Shown here: in pieces, positions 35,913 through 45,432 of the stretch
Position numbering within the stretch: position 1 is the stretch's first letter
How the letters are laid out: each line of letters opens with the position of its first letter
Assembly: GCA_026713485.1 (NCBI GenBank)
Contig: JAPOOK010000014.1
Coordinates: 1-58,070, forward strand
DNA length: 58,070 nt
Reading direction: 5' to 3'
From: Chloroflexota bacterium
Lineage (GTDB): Bacteria; Chloroflexota; Dehalococcoidia; UBA6926
Notes under the pieces: model-generated
What the model was told of the DNA's origin: nothing
The model's input: only the letters and a program-made list of their open reading frames with translations
The model's database searches: none
Position numbers and translations under genes: made by a program

Positions 35913-36143
35913 TTAGCCATACTTGTAGACTTCTAGCGTCATGGTCTCAGAGGCTTTAGGCCCTTCATGCACGATCCGACGCACATTCTCTGTCGATTCG
36001 CGACTGAACGTTTTTTCCCCGCATTGGCCACACACCGTCGCAGGAACGCTTCCAACTAGGACATAACGACCATCCACGTTGAAGACGTCATCAACCAGTT
36101 CTTCTCTGCAGTCATCAGCGCCGCAAACGATACAGGTCGTCAT
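35913..36143 (-). CDS. YgiT/MqsA-type zinc finger antitoxin
   Basis: A 76-residue protein. ATG 36143 has GGAGG 5 nt upstream; an ATG at 36161 lacks one. Two CxxC pairs (CIVCG near residue 4 and CGQCG near 38) form the zinc finger typical of YgiT/MqsA. The C-terminal helix-turn-helix of full MqsA is absent, so this is the short form. It pairs with the DUF4258 gene just upstream on the same strand. Confidence 0.82.
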   Translation of the reverse strand: MTTCIVCGADDCREELVDDVFNVDGRYVLVGSVPATVCGQCGEKTFSRESTENVRRIVHEGPKASETMTLEVYKYG

Positions 36144-36454
36144 GGCTGCCTCCGAGTCCAAAAGTCACGCCATTCAGTCGGATCTGGATCGTAGATCGTA
36201 ACGATCCTAGCCCGAGGTGAGTCTGCCAAAGCCACCACAAAGTGTAGCGGCCTTCCTCCGTCAGTTATACCAAACAACAACATGCTCGGCCCATATCGCC
36301 GATCGGGATATTCTTCGACGACCATGGCCATGGAACCGGCCTCAATGATCTCCGAGTCGGAAATGTTTCGAATAACGGCACGAGTGCGCGAGTGTTCGGT
36401 ATGCTCAAAATCGCCTTCCCGCAATCGCTGCCGAATCTGTTCCAGCGACTTCAT
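36140..36454 (-). CDS. DUF4258-type toxin of a toxin-antitoxin pair
   Basis: A 104-residue protein. The family pattern is H(S)RTRAVIRNIS near residue 20, YPDRRYGPSMLLFGI in the middle and IVTIYDPDPTEW at the end. DUF4258 genes are commonly coupled to YgiT-type antitoxins and resemble RelE-like RNases. The stop overlaps the region just before the antitoxin start, so the two are translationally linked. Confidence 0.82.
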   Translation of the reverse strand: MKSLEQIRQRLREGDFEHTEHSRTRAVIRNISDSEIIEAGSMAMVVEEYPDRRYGPSMLLFGITDGGRPLHFVVALADSPRARIVTIYDPDPTEWRDFWTRRQP

Positions 36455-36490
36455 ACCCGCTAACTAGGACACAGTCGTACGCGCAGCTAC

Positions 36491-38170
36491 CTAGTACGTC
36501 ACGGCACCCCGTGAGGCCGACGACACAAGCCGCGCGTACTTCGCCAACGCCCCAGTCGAATGCTTGGGAGCAGGCTGCGTCCAACGCGCCTGCCGCTCGG
36601 CCAACTCGGCTTCTGACAACTCAACGTCAATGACGCGATTATCAACGTCCAGCACGATGATGTCGCCGTCCTCCAGCAGTCCCATAGGCCCGCCGGTCAT
36701 TGCCTCCGGCGCAACGTGTCCCACGGCCAGCCCGTGCGTCCCGCCTGAGAAACGTCCATCCGTGAGCAGCGCGACCTTCTCGCCGAGCCCCTGCCCTGTA
36801 ATGGCCGCCGTCACTGCCAGCATCTCTCGCATCCCTGGCCCGCCCTGTGGACCCTCGTAGCGGATCACAACGACGTCGCCCTCAACAATCTCCCGTGCCT
36901 GCACGGCGTCAAAGGCGTCTTCCTCGCGATCAAATACGCGCGCCGGTCCACGGTGGTGCCGAATCGGCGTCCCCGCAATCTTGATAACCGCGCCCTCCGG
37001 CGCGAGATTGCCCTTGAGAATCGCAATGCCGCCCGTCGGCCCAAGAGGATCAGCGGGTTCGTGCAGGATGCCTGCGCCGCCGCTGGGCTTCACCGGCTCT
37101 AGCGTCTCAGCCAGGGTCTTGCCCGTCACCGTTACGCAGTCGCCGTGCAGGTAGCCCGCGTCAAGCAGCCTCTTAAGGACGACCGGCACGCCGCCCGCCT
37201 TATCCAGGTCGGACATCACATATTGCCCGCCCGGCTTCATATCCGTGATGTAGGGCGTCTTGTCGCTGATTGTGCCGAAGTCCTCAATGTCCAGCTCTAC
37301 GCCCGCCTCGTGCGCCACGGCCAGAAGGTGCAGCACAACATTTGTCGAACCGCCCATCGCCATCGCCGTCGTGATGCCGTTCTCAATGGCTTCGCGCGTG
37401 ATAATGTCGCGCGGTCGGCGATCCTCGCGCACCATGTCAACAACCTGCTCGCCGCTGCGGAATGCGAGTTGCTCCCGGCGGGCATCGACAGCCGGAACGG
37501 ACGCCGACCCCGGAAGGCACACGCCCATCGCCTCGAACACGGATGCCATCGTGTTGGCCGTGAACAGACCGCCGCACGACCCTTCACCGGGGCACGCGCA
37601 CTCCTCCAGGGCCGTCACGGCCTCCAAGGGAATAGTCCCCGCGGCATACGCGCCAACGGCCTCAAACACATCCACGATTGTCACGTCTTGCCCCTCGTAG
37701 TTGCCGGGCAGGATCGTGCCGCCGTACAGGAAGATCGACGGGATATTCGTGCGCGCCATGGCCATCACGGAACCAGGCAGCGACTTGTCACACCCCGCAA
37801 GCGTCACCATGCCGTCCAGCGCCTCTGCCATCGCGACCAGTTCGAATGAGTCGGCAATAACATCGCGGCTCACCAACGACGCCTTCATCCCCTCGTGCCC
37901 CATGGCGATGGCGTCCGAAACGGCGATCGCTGTGAACTCGATGGGAGTCCCACCCGCCGCGCGTATCCCCTGCTTCACATAGTCGGCCAGCCGGCCCAGG
38001 TTGAGGTTGCACGGCGTCACCTCGTTGGCCGTGCTTGCCACGCCGATGAGCGGCTTCCGCAGGTCCTCCGGCGTGAACCCCATTGCATAGAACATGGAGC
38101 GGTGCGGCGCCCGCTCTACCCCATCCGTAACCTGCCATGAATTCGGCTTTGGCGCCGGTCCCTGTGTCAT
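36491..38170 (-). CDS. ilvD: dihydroxy-acid dehydratase
   Basis: A 559-residue iron-sulfur enzyme, the third common step of valine and isoleucine synthesis. The cluster cysteines lie in [11 protein letters not shown] and [18 protein letters not shown], with another near the N-terminus ([10 protein letters not shown]). [19 protein letters not shown] near the C-terminus is the other signature. The ATG overlaps the stop of the pterin dehydratase gene upstream. Other ilv genes are not in the window. Confidence 0.97.
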   Translation of the reverse strand: MTQGPAPKPNSWQVTDGVERAPHRSMFYAMGFTPEDLRKPLIGVASTANEVTPCNLNLGRLADYVKQGIRAAGGTPIEFTAIAVSDAIAMGHEGMKASLVSRDVIADSFELVAMAEALDGMVTLAGCDKSLPGSVMAMARTNIPSIFLYGGTILPGNYEGQDVTIVDVFEAVGAYAAGTIPLEAVTALEECACPGEGSCGGLFTANTMASVFEAMGVCLPGSASVPAVDARREQLAFRSGEQVVDMVREDRRPRDIITREAIENGITTAMAMGGSTNVVLHLLAVAHEAGVELDIEDFGTISDKTPYITDMKPGGQYVMSDLDKAGGVPVVLKRLLDAGYLHGDCVTVTGKTLAETLEPVKPSGGAGILHEPADPLGPTGGIAILKGNLAPEGAVIKIAGTPIRHHRGPARVFDREEDAFDAVQAREIVEGDVVVIRYEGPQGGPGMREMLAVTAAITGQGLGEKVALLTDGRFSGGTHGLAVGHVAPEAMTGGPMGLLEDGDIIVLDVDNRVIDVELSEAELAERQARWTQPAPKHSTGALAKYARLVSSASRGAVTY

Positions 38171-38529
38171 CTCGTCTCCCCCTCATCAAATAACCCGTCC
38201 GTCTTTGCCGCCATGATGAAATCGTTGACGTGCAGCCCCTTGATCTTGTGCGACCACCACCAGATTGTCGCCCTGCCCCATTCTGTTGAAATAAGCGGGT
38301 GGTGCCCCTCATCCTCTGCGATCTCACCGATGCGATTCGTGAAAGCCAGCGCTCCGGCGAAGTCCTTGAATCGATAAACACGACGCAGCTTGAGTACGCC
38401 GCCGTCATCCAGCAGCTCCCATTCAGGCACTTGCGGATGGAACGACGCGATCTGCTCCTCCGTCACACGCGGCGAATCCGCGCGGCATGCCACGCACTTC
38501 TGCCCCGTCAACTCAACGGCTTGAGCCAT
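38167..38529 (-). CDS. pterin-4a-carbinolamine dehydratase family protein
   Basis: A 120-residue protein from ATG 38529. The signature [20 protein letters not shown] followed by [18 protein letters not shown] matches the family active site with its paired histidines. The family recycles tetrahydrobiopterin or acts as a transcription cofactor. It overlaps the VOC gene upstream by 17 nt and ilvD downstream by 4 nt. The upstream part of the longer frame is antisense-like and was rejected. Confidence 0.88.
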   Translation of the reverse strand: MAQAVELTGQKCVACRADSPRVTEEQIASFHPQVPEWELLDDGGVLKLRRVYRFKDFAGALAFTNRIGEIAEDEGHHPLISTEWGRATIWWWSHKIKGLHVNDFIMAAKTDGLFDEGETR

Positions 38530-38902
38530 ATAACGCCCCCTTCGGCTGTTGCATGAGTTGCAACACGTTCCCGTCAGGATCCTTGAATGTCGCAATCCAC
38601 CCGCCCCACGCCTCTTGCTCCGGCGGACGGATGAACTCAGCCCCATTATCGACCATTCGCGCATGGACGGCATGGATATCATCCACGCCAAGATTGAACA
38701 TGATTCGAAATGGGTCCAGTGCCTCCTCCGTCCATATCTGGCTATGCCGGCCGATGTTCAGACGCAGCCCCGGCCGCACGTCGAATGTGATCAACTCACC
38801 GTGGTCCGAATGCTGCTCCAGGCCCACCACGTCACGATAAAACGCAGCCATCTCCCCCAGCCGCGTCGTAAAGATATTCACCCCGATGATGTCCTGGATC
38901 AC
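38513..38902 (-). CDS. VOC superfamily (glyoxalase-like) protein
   Basis: A 129-residue single VOC domain. DIIGVNIFTTRLGEMAAFYRD opens it and GGWIATFKDPDGNVLQLMQQ closes it, the usual glyoxalase/bleomycin-resistance end motif. The start is GTG 38902. The first metal ligand position appears to be N (IGVNIF) rather than H. It is the first gene of the VOC-PCD-ilvD strand. Substrate unknown. Confidence 0.82.
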   Translation of the reverse strand: MIQDIIGVNIFTTRLGEMAAFYRDVVGLEQHSDHGELITFDVRPGLRLNIGRHSQIWTEEALDPFRIMFNLGVDDIHAVHARMVDNGAEFIRPPEQEAWGGWIATFKDPDGNVLQLMQQPKGALYGSSR

Positions 38903-38969
38903 ACTCAGCCTCTAATCCTTGCCTCAACGTCGGAACGCGGCAATCATACCCCTTCTTCTTTCGACGCCG

Positions 38970-39000
38970 GATCGCGAACCGAGAGCCGTAACGCAGTTAC
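38970..39000. repeat. 31-bp direct repeat D, copy 1
   Basis: These 31 bases are identical to 42901-42931. They include an inverted repeat GTAAC TGC GTTAC (on the minus strand). This copy begins inside the stop codon region of the HpcH aldolase gene and extends into the spacer after it. Confidence 0.85.
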
Positions 39001-39758
39001 CGAGCCCCCTCAATGAACGCCCGCGCCGCCCGACCTGCCAACCCTGCGAAATTCGTAGCGATATACCGGAAACCCCGACCCTGCCATTCCACCGCCTGCT
39101 CCGGCGTGCCCACAATCGTCCCCGCCACGAGCCCAGCGTTCATCACGGCCTTGCCCGCGTCGGCGATCGCATTCACTACTCGGTCGTCCCGAGTCTTCCC
39201 CGGAATCCCCATCGACGACGACAAATCCGTCGCTCCAAAGAACACAATATCGATGCCCGGTACACTGAGGATCGAATCGAGATTTCCCAGCGCCTCAACA
39301 GTCTCGATCTGCACGATGACGAGCATCTCGTCGTTCGCCGTGGCCGCGTAGTCAGGCACCGACTCTCGTACACCGAACCCACCAGCCCGAACACCTGCCA
39401 ACCCTCGCCTGCCCTGTGGCGGATACAGCGCCGCCGCCACGGCCCGTTCCGCATCCTCCTGCGTGTTCACCATCGGCATCTGCAGACCCTGCGCGCCGGT
39501 ATCGAGATGCCTGAGGATATTCTGTGGCTCGTTGATCGCCACACGAACGAGGGGTGTCGTCTCTGATGCCTCCGCCCCTCTCACCATATTGGCAACAGTC
39601 TCAATACCCTGCGGCCCATGCTCTGCATCGATAATCACGAAGTCGAAGCCCGCCCACCCAAGCAGCTCAACTACGTCCGGGCTCGGCAGATTGCAGAACG
39701 ACCCAACAACGGCGTGCCCGCCCCGCAACCGCGCCTTGACCTCGTTACTCCGCGCCAT
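38997..39758 (-). CDS. HpcH/HpaI family aldolase
   Basis: A 253-residue class II pyruvate/acetaldehyde aldolase family member. FDFVIIDAEHGPQ holds the catalytic His and acidic residue. QMPMVNTQEDAERAV and VIVQIETVEALGN (metal-binding Glu) follow, then DIVFFGATDLSSSMGIPG. Its start lies 5 nt after the lepA stop, with GAGTAGGGGG as the ribosome site, so the two are co-transcribed. Substrate likely a 2-keto-3-deoxy or hydroxyacyl compound, unknown here. Confidence 0.9.
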   Translation of the reverse strand: MARSNEVKARLRGGHAVVGSFCNLPSPDVVELLGWAGFDFVIIDAEHGPQGIETVANMVRGAEASETTPLVRVAINEPQNILRHLDTGAQGLQMPMVNTQEDAERAVAAALYPPQGRRGLAGVRAGGFGVRESVPDYAATANDEMLVIVQIETVEALGNLDSILSVPGIDIVFFGATDLSSSMGIPGKTRDDRVVNAIADAGKAVMNAGLVAGTIVGTPEQAVEWQGRGFRYIATNFAGLAGRAARAFIEGAR

Positions 39759-39763
39759 GCCCC

Positions 39764-41602
39764 CTACTCGTCCCCCAACTTGAGCAGCGCCAGGAACGCC
39801 TCCTGCGGCACTTCAACACGCCCAACACGCTTCATCCGGCGCTTCCCCTCCGCCTGCTTTTCAAGAAGTTTCCGTTTCCGGGTCACGTCGCCGCCGTAGC
39901 ACTTGGCCAGCACGTTCTTCCGAAGCGCCCGAACCGTCTCGCGTGAGATGATTCGCCCGCCGATAGCCGCTTGTATCGGCACGTCGAACATCTGGCGCGG
40001 AATCGTTGCCCGCAGCCGGGACACAAGCGCTCGACCTCGGTGATAGGCCGCATCACGAGGATAAATCGCGCTCAAAGCATCCACCGGTTCCTCGTTAACG
40101 AGGATGTCCAGTTTCACCAGGTTCGCCTCGCGCGGATCGATAATCTCGTAGTCCAGCGAGGCATACCCCTGTGTACGCGACTTCAATTGATCAAAGAAAT
40201 CGATGAGCATCTCGGCCAGCGGCATCTTGTACCGCATTGCCACGCGCGCTTGCCCTCCAACGGCCGCCGCGCCGTGCTGGATGTATTCCATTTCCTCATA
40301 TTCCGCCCGGCGCTCAGACATAAGCTCCATCACCGGTCCGACTACTTCGTTCGGACACAGGATCGTCGCGCGAATCCACGGCTCATACATCGTGTCGATT
40401 GTCGTCGGATTTGGTAGTTCGGCTGGGTTATGAATCGTCAGGGTCGAACCGTCGGTGCGCAGGATGTCATACGCCACGCTTGGCGCCGTAATCAGGATCT
40501 CCAGCCCGTATTCGCGCTCAAGCCGTTCCTGCACAATCTCCATGTGCAACAACCCCAGAAAACCGCAGCGGAAGCCGAATCCCAGCGCCACGCTGTTCTC
40601 CGGCTCATACGTCAGCGCCGCGTCGTTCAACTGCAGCTTGGAGAGCGCGTCCCGCAGGTCCCCGTACTCTGAGTCGCCCGACGGATACAGCCCCGCAAAG
40701 ATCATCGGCTTGAGTGGGCGATACCCGGGCAAAGGTTCAGATGCAGGCCGCTCGGCCAGCGTGATTGTGTCTCCCACGCGGCACTCGCGCACGTCCTTGA
40801 GTCCCGTCGCGATGTACCCCACCTCACCCATCGCAAGCCCGTCACGCGCCGAGATCAACCATGGCGTGAAAACGCCCACGTCCAGCGGCTCAATCTCGCG
40901 GTCGTTGGACATCAGCTGCAGCCGCGATCCGGGCGGCACCGCGCCATCAAACACCCGCACATACGCCACCACCCCCCGGTACGGGTCGTAATTGGAGTCA
41001 AATACAAGCGCCCTCAGGGGAGCGTCAGAATCTCCCTTCGGCGCCGAAATCCCATGCACGATGGATTCCAGCACATCCTCCATGCCGATGCCCTCTTTCG
41101 CGGAGGCACGCACCGCGTCCTCCCCCGGCAGCGCCAACATGTCCTCGAGTTCCGTCGTCACCTCGTCGGGCCGCGCGCTCGGCAAATCAATCTTGTTCAA
41201 CACTGGAACGAGATTCAGCCCTAGCTGCGTGGAAAGCATCGCGTGCGCCAGCGTCTGCGCTTGTATCCCTTGCGATGCGTCCACCACCAGCAGCGCGCCC
41301 TCACACGCGGACAGGCTGCGCGAGACCTCATAGCTGAAGTCCACGTGTCCAGGTGTGTCAATGAGATTCAGCTGATACGTGTTGCCGTCCTTCGCCTCAT
41401 ACAGCATCCGGACGGCCTGCGACTTTATCGTGATGCCTCGCTCGCGCTCAAGATCAAGCTGATCGAGAAGCTGATCCTGCATCTCCCGCTGAGAAACAGT
41501 CCGCGTCCGTTCCAGCAAACGGTCAGCAAGCGTCGACTTCCCATGATCGATATGGGCGATAATCGAAAAGTTGCGAATCAACTGAGGGTTTGTGCCAGCC
41601 AT
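39764..41602 (-). CDS. lepA: elongation factor 4 (LepA)
   Basis: A 612-residue translational GTPase that back-translocates ribosomes. From ATG 41602 the opening is [20 protein letters not shown] with Walker [16 protein letters not shown]; the 17 residues upstream in the frame were not counted. [12 protein letters not shown] and [13 protein letters not shown] are the G3 and G4 motifs. The C-terminal LepA-specific domain with [14 protein letters not shown] is complete. GGGGG lies just before the ATG. Confidence 0.97.
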   Translation of the reverse strand: MAGTNPQLIRNFSIIAHIDHGKSTLADRLLERTRTVSQREMQDQLLDQLDLERERGITIKSQAVRMLYEAKDGNTYQLNLIDTPGHVDFSYEVSRSLSACEGALLVVDASQGIQAQTLAHAMLSTQLGLNLVPVLNKIDLPSARPDEVTTELEDMLALPGEDAVRASAKEGIGMEDVLESIVHGISAPKGDSDAPLRALVFDSNYDPYRGVVAYVRVFDGAVPPGSRLQLMSNDREIEPLDVGVFTPWLISARDGLAMGEVGYIATGLKDVRECRVGDTITLAERPASEPLPGYRPLKPMIFAGLYPSGDSEYGDLRDALSKLQLNDAALTYEPENSVALGFGFRCGFLGLLHMEIVQERLEREYGLEILITAPSVAYDILRTDGSTLTIHNPAELPNPTTIDTMYEPWIRATILCPNEVVGPVMELMSERRAEYEEMEYIQHGAAAVGGQARVAMRYKMPLAEMLIDFFDQLKSRTQGYASLDYEIIDPREANLVKLDILVNEEPVDALSAIYPRDAAYHRGRALVSRLRATIPRQMFDVPIQAAIGGRIISRETVRALRKNVLAKCYGGDVTRKRKLLEKQAEGKRRMKRVGRVEVPQEAFLALLKLGDE

Positions 41603-41609
41603 CCCCCGT

Positions 41610-41615
41610 ATTATA
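41610..41615 (-). promoter_or_regulatory. candidate -10 box of lepA, near-leaderless
   Basis: A perfect TATAAT on the minus strand ends 7 nt before the lepA ATG. Transcription would begin at or within a few bases of the start codon. The divergent amidotransferase gene starts only 44 nt away at 41647. No clear -35 was found. Confidence 0.4.
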
Positions 41616-41646
41616 AGGTTCAATCGTCCTAAGTATTGGAGCAAGC

Positions 41647-42363
41647 ATGACAACCACCAAACCTCATGTCCTCGTTCTCCAACACGCAGACCCCGAACAC
41701 CCCGGCCTCATCGCCGACGTCGTACAAGAAATCGGCGGCGCGCTTGAAATCGTACGTGGCGACCTTGGTCAGCCTGTGCCGGAGTCACTCGACGGCTACG
41801 ATGGCCTCATCATCATGGGAGGCCCACAGTCCGTCTATGAAGAAGACAGGTTCCCCTACCTCCGCGACGAGAAACGCCTCGCCCGACAGGCCATCGACAA
41901 CAACATCCCCCTCATCGGCGTCTGCCTTGGTTCACAGATCATCGCCGATGTACTTGGATCAGAAGTGCATCCGGGCGGAGGAGTTGAGATCGGCTGGAAA
42001 CCCGTAAACCGCTCGGCTGAGATTGCCGGCGACCCTGTCCTGTCACCTTTGCCACAGGCGTTCACACCACTCCATTGGCACGGCGACGTCTACGACCTGC
42101 CAGACGGAGCAATACCTATCGGTTCCTCTGAGATGACTCCATGCCAGGGTTTCATCTATGGAGAGACAACGTATGCCCTGCTGTTCCACCTCGAGATGAC
42201 CGAGCCTCAAATCATGGACATGGCAAGGCTCTTCCCCGAAGACATCAACCGAGGCGGCCTCGATCCCTCGGAATTGCAATCAGAAACTCCGGCTCGCGCC
42301 GCCGCCCTCGAACCCTACGCCACCGAAGTCTTCACCCGCTGGGCAAGACTACTCATCCGGTAA
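41647..42363 (+). CDS. class I glutamine amidotransferase-like protein
   Basis: A 238-residue stand-alone GATase1 domain, similar to the amidotransferase half of GMP synthase. The nucleophile Cys lies in GVCLGSQII and the catalytic His in [10 protein letters not shown], followed by the Glu partner. [13 protein letters not shown] forms the oxyanion strand. GGAGCAAGC precedes the ATG. No synthetase partner is nearby, so it may be a gamma-glutamyl hydrolase-like or peptidase-like enzyme. The end overlaps folK by 11 nt. Confidence 0.88.
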   Translation: MTTTKPHVLVLQHADPEHPGLIADVVQEIGGALEIVRGDLGQPVPESLDGYDGLIIMGGPQSVYEEDRFPYLRDEKRLARQAIDNNIPLIGVCLGSQIIADVLGSEVHPGGGVEIGWKPVNRSAEIAGDPVLSPLPQAFTPLHWHGDVYDLPDGAIPIGSSEMTPCQGFIYGETTYALLFHLEMTEPQIMDMARLFPEDINRGGLDPSELQSETPARAAALEPYATEVFTRWARLLIR

Positions 42364-42847
42364 GCGGTCGCACGCCCTCAACCCCCACCGCATCCCGCAA
42401 CTCCCTCACCGTCTGCCCGAGCACCGGATGCCGCACGTCCTCCGCAATCTCCCCTAGCGGAACCAGGACAAAACCTCGTTCATGCATCCGCAGATGCGGA
42501 ATCGTTAGTCGCTCCGACTCCATCACCACTGGCTCGCCGCCATCATTCACATAGAGGAGGATGTCGATATCCAGTGGCCGCGGCGCATTCCGGAAACTTT
42601 CCGCCCGCCCCGCCCGCGACTCCATCCCTTTGACGAATTTCAACAACTCTTCAGGTGACAGTTCCGTCCGCAATGCCACGCACGCATTAAGGAAAGCGGG
42701 CTGATCTACATACCCAACCGGTTCCGTCTCATACAGCGCCGAAGCCGCCACCACGTCCCCGATGCCCCCTAGCTCGGCAACCGCCCCCCCCAACGTCGCC
42801 TCCCGATCACCCAGGTTCGCCCCAAGTCCCAGGTACGCCGTCGCCAT
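42353..42847 (-). CDS. folK: 6-hydroxymethyl-dihydropterin pyrophosphokinase
   Basis: A 164-residue folate enzyme passing pyrophosphate from ATP to the pterin. ATG 42847 gives the usual opening TAYLGLGANLGDREATL. The signature RNAPRPLDIDILLY is intact. The C-terminal part has IPHLRMHERGFVLVPLGEI. It lies 45 nt after folP on the same strand, forming a folate pair. Confidence 0.95.
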   Translation of the reverse strand: MATAYLGLGANLGDREATLGGAVAELGGIGDVVAASALYETEPVGYVDQPAFLNACVALRTELSPEELLKFVKGMESRAGRAESFRNAPRPLDIDILLYVNDGGEPVVMESERLTIPHLRMHERGFVLVPLGEIAEDVRHPVLGQTVRELRDAVGVEGVRPLTG

Positions 42848-42892
42848 TACGCCGCCATAGCCCAAACGCGGAGTTCAGACGTCATTGCCAAT

Positions 42893-43744
42893 TCAGCCCT
42901 GATCGCGAACCGAGAGCCGTAACGCAGTTACTGAATCGCTCATGCGCGCCACCCGCACCATCTCCTTGACGTCATGCACCCGCACAATATCCGCTCCCTG
43001 CGCGATACCCAGTGCCACGGTCGCCGCCGTCCCTTCAACCCGTTCATCTACTGGCAGGTCCAGCACTCGTCCGATCGTCGATTTGCGACTCGTCCCCAAC
43101 ATCAGAGGCAGCCTCAGCGCCGACTTTATTTCCCCCAGCCGCCGCAGAACCTCTAGGTTATGCGACACCGTCTTACCGAACCCAAACCCCGGATCGACGA
43201 TGATTCGATCCCGCTGTACCCCCGCCGCCATTGCAAACGCCACACTCCTACGCAGGCTCGCCACGATATCCGGAATCAGCCGTGTGTAACCCGGCTCCGG
43301 TTGGTTGTGCATCAAGATAAGCGGCGTGCCAAACTTTGCCGCCACACGTGCAAGCGCCACGTCCTTCTTCAACCCCCACACATCATTGATGATCCGGGCC
43401 CCCTCCTTGATAGCTGCCTCCGCAACTTCCGGTTTATAGGTATCGACACTCACAGGCAAGTCCGTCCGCGCCACAATCTCCCGTATCACCGGCAGGACGC
43501 GATCAATCTCTTCATCGACAGGTAGTTCTTCGTATCCGATTGCCGTCCCGCCCGCCTCCACGCTTGCCGAATACCGAGGCCGCGTCGACTGCCCCCCAAC
43601 GTCCAAAATATCCGCGCCCTCATCCACAAAACGAAGCGCCTGTTCAACGGCCGCATTCACGTCCGTCACCCCGTCCCCTGAAAACGACTCCGGTGAGACG
43701 TTCACAATTCCCATCACAAACGTCCGCCGTCCCCACTCAAACAC
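42893..43744 (-). CDS. folP: dihydropteroate synthase
   Basis: A 283-residue enzyme joining pterin pyrophosphate and p-aminobenzoate. The N-terminal motif is MGIVNVSPESFSGDG. DVGGQSTRPR has Q where most members have E. DPGFGFGKTVSHNLEVLRRL and GTSRKSTIGRVL carry the pterin-binding Lys and phosphate-binding residues. The start is GTG 43744. The last 12 codons are formed by the 31-bp repeat at 42901-42931, which suggests the C-terminus was extended by a mobile repeat. Confidence 0.95.
   Translation of the reverse strand: MFEWGRRTFVMGIVNVSPESFSGDGVTDVNAAVEQALRFVDEGADILDVGGQSTRPRYSASVEAGGTAIGYEELPVDEEIDRVLPVIREIVARTDLPVSVDTYKPEVAEAAIKEGARIINDVWGLKKDVALARVAAKFGTPLILMHNQPEPGYTRLIPDIVASLRRSVAFAMAAGVQRDRIIVDPGFGFGKTVSHNLEVLRRLGEIKSALRLPLMLGTSRKSTIGRVLDLPVDERVEGTAATVALGIAQGADIVRVHDVKEMVRVARMSDSVTALRLSVRDQG
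42901..42931. repeat. 31-bp direct repeat D, copy 2 (inside folP)
   Basis: Identical to 38970-39000. Here the repeat is coding: it supplies the folP C-terminus VTALRLSVRD, the stop following just after it. Confidence 0.85.
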
Positions 43745-43785
43745 CCGTCACTACCCCCAACTAACCCCACGCTGTACGGAATAGC

Positions 43786-43798
43786 CTAGCTCTGCTAG
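43786..43798. promoter_or_regulatory. small palindrome upstream of the carboxyltransferase operon
   Basis: CTAGC TCT GCTAG is a perfect 5+3+5 inverted repeat in the 104-nt gap between folP and the carboxyltransferase gene. Position and symmetry suggest an operator; no regulator is known. Confidence 0.25.
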
Positions 43799-43848
43799 CA
43801 TAACCGCACGCTTGAACAAGCAAATTCGGGGGTGGATTCCAACAGCCC

Positions 43849-45399
43849 ATGACAATGCAGGATAAGCTCGAAGAGCTTGCCCAACGCCACGAGGCGTCAC
43901 GCGCTGGTGGCGGCGAGGCAGCCGTTGAGAGGCAGCACGCACGCGGCAAGCTCACTGCGCATGAGCGCGTCGAACGCCTCTTTGATCCCGATTCCTTTGT
44001 TGAGCTTGACGCCCTCACCGCCCATAACGTCCTTGAATTTGGCTTGGCTGACCGCCGTGTCCCCGGTGACTCTGTCGTCACCGGCTACGGCACTGTGGAT
44101 GGTCGAACCGTCTTCATTTACGCCTTTGACTTCACCGTCCTCGGCGGCACCCTCTCCCTCACCGCCGCACGCAAGATCAACAAAGTGCAGGACATGGCGA
44201 CCAGGACCGGCGCGCCCATCATTGGCATCATGGACTCCGGCGGCGCGCGTATCCAGGAGGGCGTGGACAGCCTCGCAGGCTACGGCAACGTCTTCGTCCG
44301 CAACGTCCTTGCCTCCGGCGTCGTCCCTCAGATAAGCCTCATCATGGGCCCCTCTGCAGGCGGTGCGGTCTACAGCCCTGCAATCACGGACTTCATCATC
44401 ATGGAGGAAGGCGTCGGCCAGATGTACATCACCGGGCCGGATGTTATCCGCGCCGTCACCGGTGAGGTCGTTACCCATGAGCAACTTGGCGGCGCGACGC
44501 CCCACACCACCCAGAGCGGCGTTGCCCACTTCGCCGCCCCTGGTGAGGACGAATGTCTCGATATCGCCCGCCAGCTTCTGAGCTTCATGCCCTCCAACAA
44601 CGAGGATGATCCCCCGGAGTTCTCCACCGATGACCCGGCCGACCGCCTCTGTCCGGAGCTGCGCGAGATGGTGCCGGTCAACCCTAACGAGCCCTATGAT
44701 GTCCGCGAAGTTATCGAGTGCATCGTCGACAACGGCGAGTTCCTTGAGGTCCATTCCAGGTGGGCCGCAAATATCGTGGTCGGATTGGCGCGATTCAACG
44801 GCCGCTCCGTGGGAATCGTCTCCCAGCAGCCGATGGTCCTCGCCGGAACGCTGGACATCAACGCCGCCATCAAGGCGGCCCGATTCGTCCGATTCTGTGA
44901 CGCCTTCAACATCCCCATCGTCACCTTGACCGATGTGCCCGGCTACCTACCCGGTGTTGAGCAGGAGCACAGCGGCATCATCATCCACGGCGCCAAGCTC
45001 CTCTACGCCTACGCAGAGGCGACCGTCCCCAAGGTCAGCGTCGTCACCCGCAAGTCCTATGGAGGCGCATTCCTCGTCATGTCGTCGCAGATGCTGCGCG
45101 GAGACATCGGCTACGCGTGGCCCGGCGCACAGATGGCCGTTATGGGATCCGAGGGCGCGGCCGACATCATCTTCCGCGACCGCATTCGAAGCGCGGAGAA
45201 TCCCGACGAGGAACGCCAGCGAGCAATCGAGGAATACAACACGCAGTTCCTCAACCCCTATATCGCCGCAGCTCGAGGCTATATCGAAGACGTGATTGAT
45301 CCTGCCGACACACGCAAGCTCATCATCCGCGCCCTTGAAATGCTGCGCAATAAGCGAGATACTATGCCGCCGCGCAAGCACGGGAACATCCCTCTCTGA
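43849..45399 (+). CDS. methylmalonyl/propionyl-CoA carboxyltransferase subunit
   Basis: A 516-residue carboxyltransferase of the PccB/MmdA/12S family. ARGKLTAHERVERLFDPDSF is the N-terminal signature. GIMDSGGARIQEGV is the first crotonase oxyanion region, and VLAGTLDINAAIKAARFVRF lies in the second half. SYGGAFLVMSSQ follows. The adjacent 5S-like gene with a biotin domain, and the absence of a biotin carboxylase, suggest transcarboxylase or decarboxylase use, though propionyl-CoA carboxylase with an unlinked AccC is possible. ATG 43849 or 43855. Confidence 0.93.
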   Translation: MTMQDKLEELAQRHEASRAGGGEAAVERQHARGKLTAHERVERLFDPDSFVELDALTAHNVLEFGLADRRVPGDSVVTGYGTVDGRTVFIYAFDFTVLGGTLSLTAARKINKVQDMATRTGAPIIGIMDSGGARIQEGVDSLAGYGNVFVRNVLASGVVPQISLIMGPSAGGAVYSPAITDFIIMEEGVGQMYITGPDVIRAVTGEVVTHEQLGGATPHTTQSGVAHFAAPGEDECLDIARQLLSFMPSNNEDDPPEFSTDDPADRLCPELREMVPVNPNEPYDVREVIECIVDNGEFLEVHSRWAANIVVGLARFNGRSVGIVSQQPMVLAGTLDINAAIKAARFVRFCDAFNIPIVTLTDVPGYLPGVEQEHSGIIIHGAKLLYAYAEATVPKVSVVTRKSYGGAFLVMSSQMLRGDIGYAWPGAQMAVMGSEGAADIIFRDRIRSAENPDEERQRAIEEYNTQFLNPYIAAARGYIEDVIDPADTRKLIIRALEMLRNKRDTMPPRKHGNIPL

Positions 45400-45432
45400 A
45401 ATAAGAGCTGCGCGGAGCGAAACAAGGAACAC

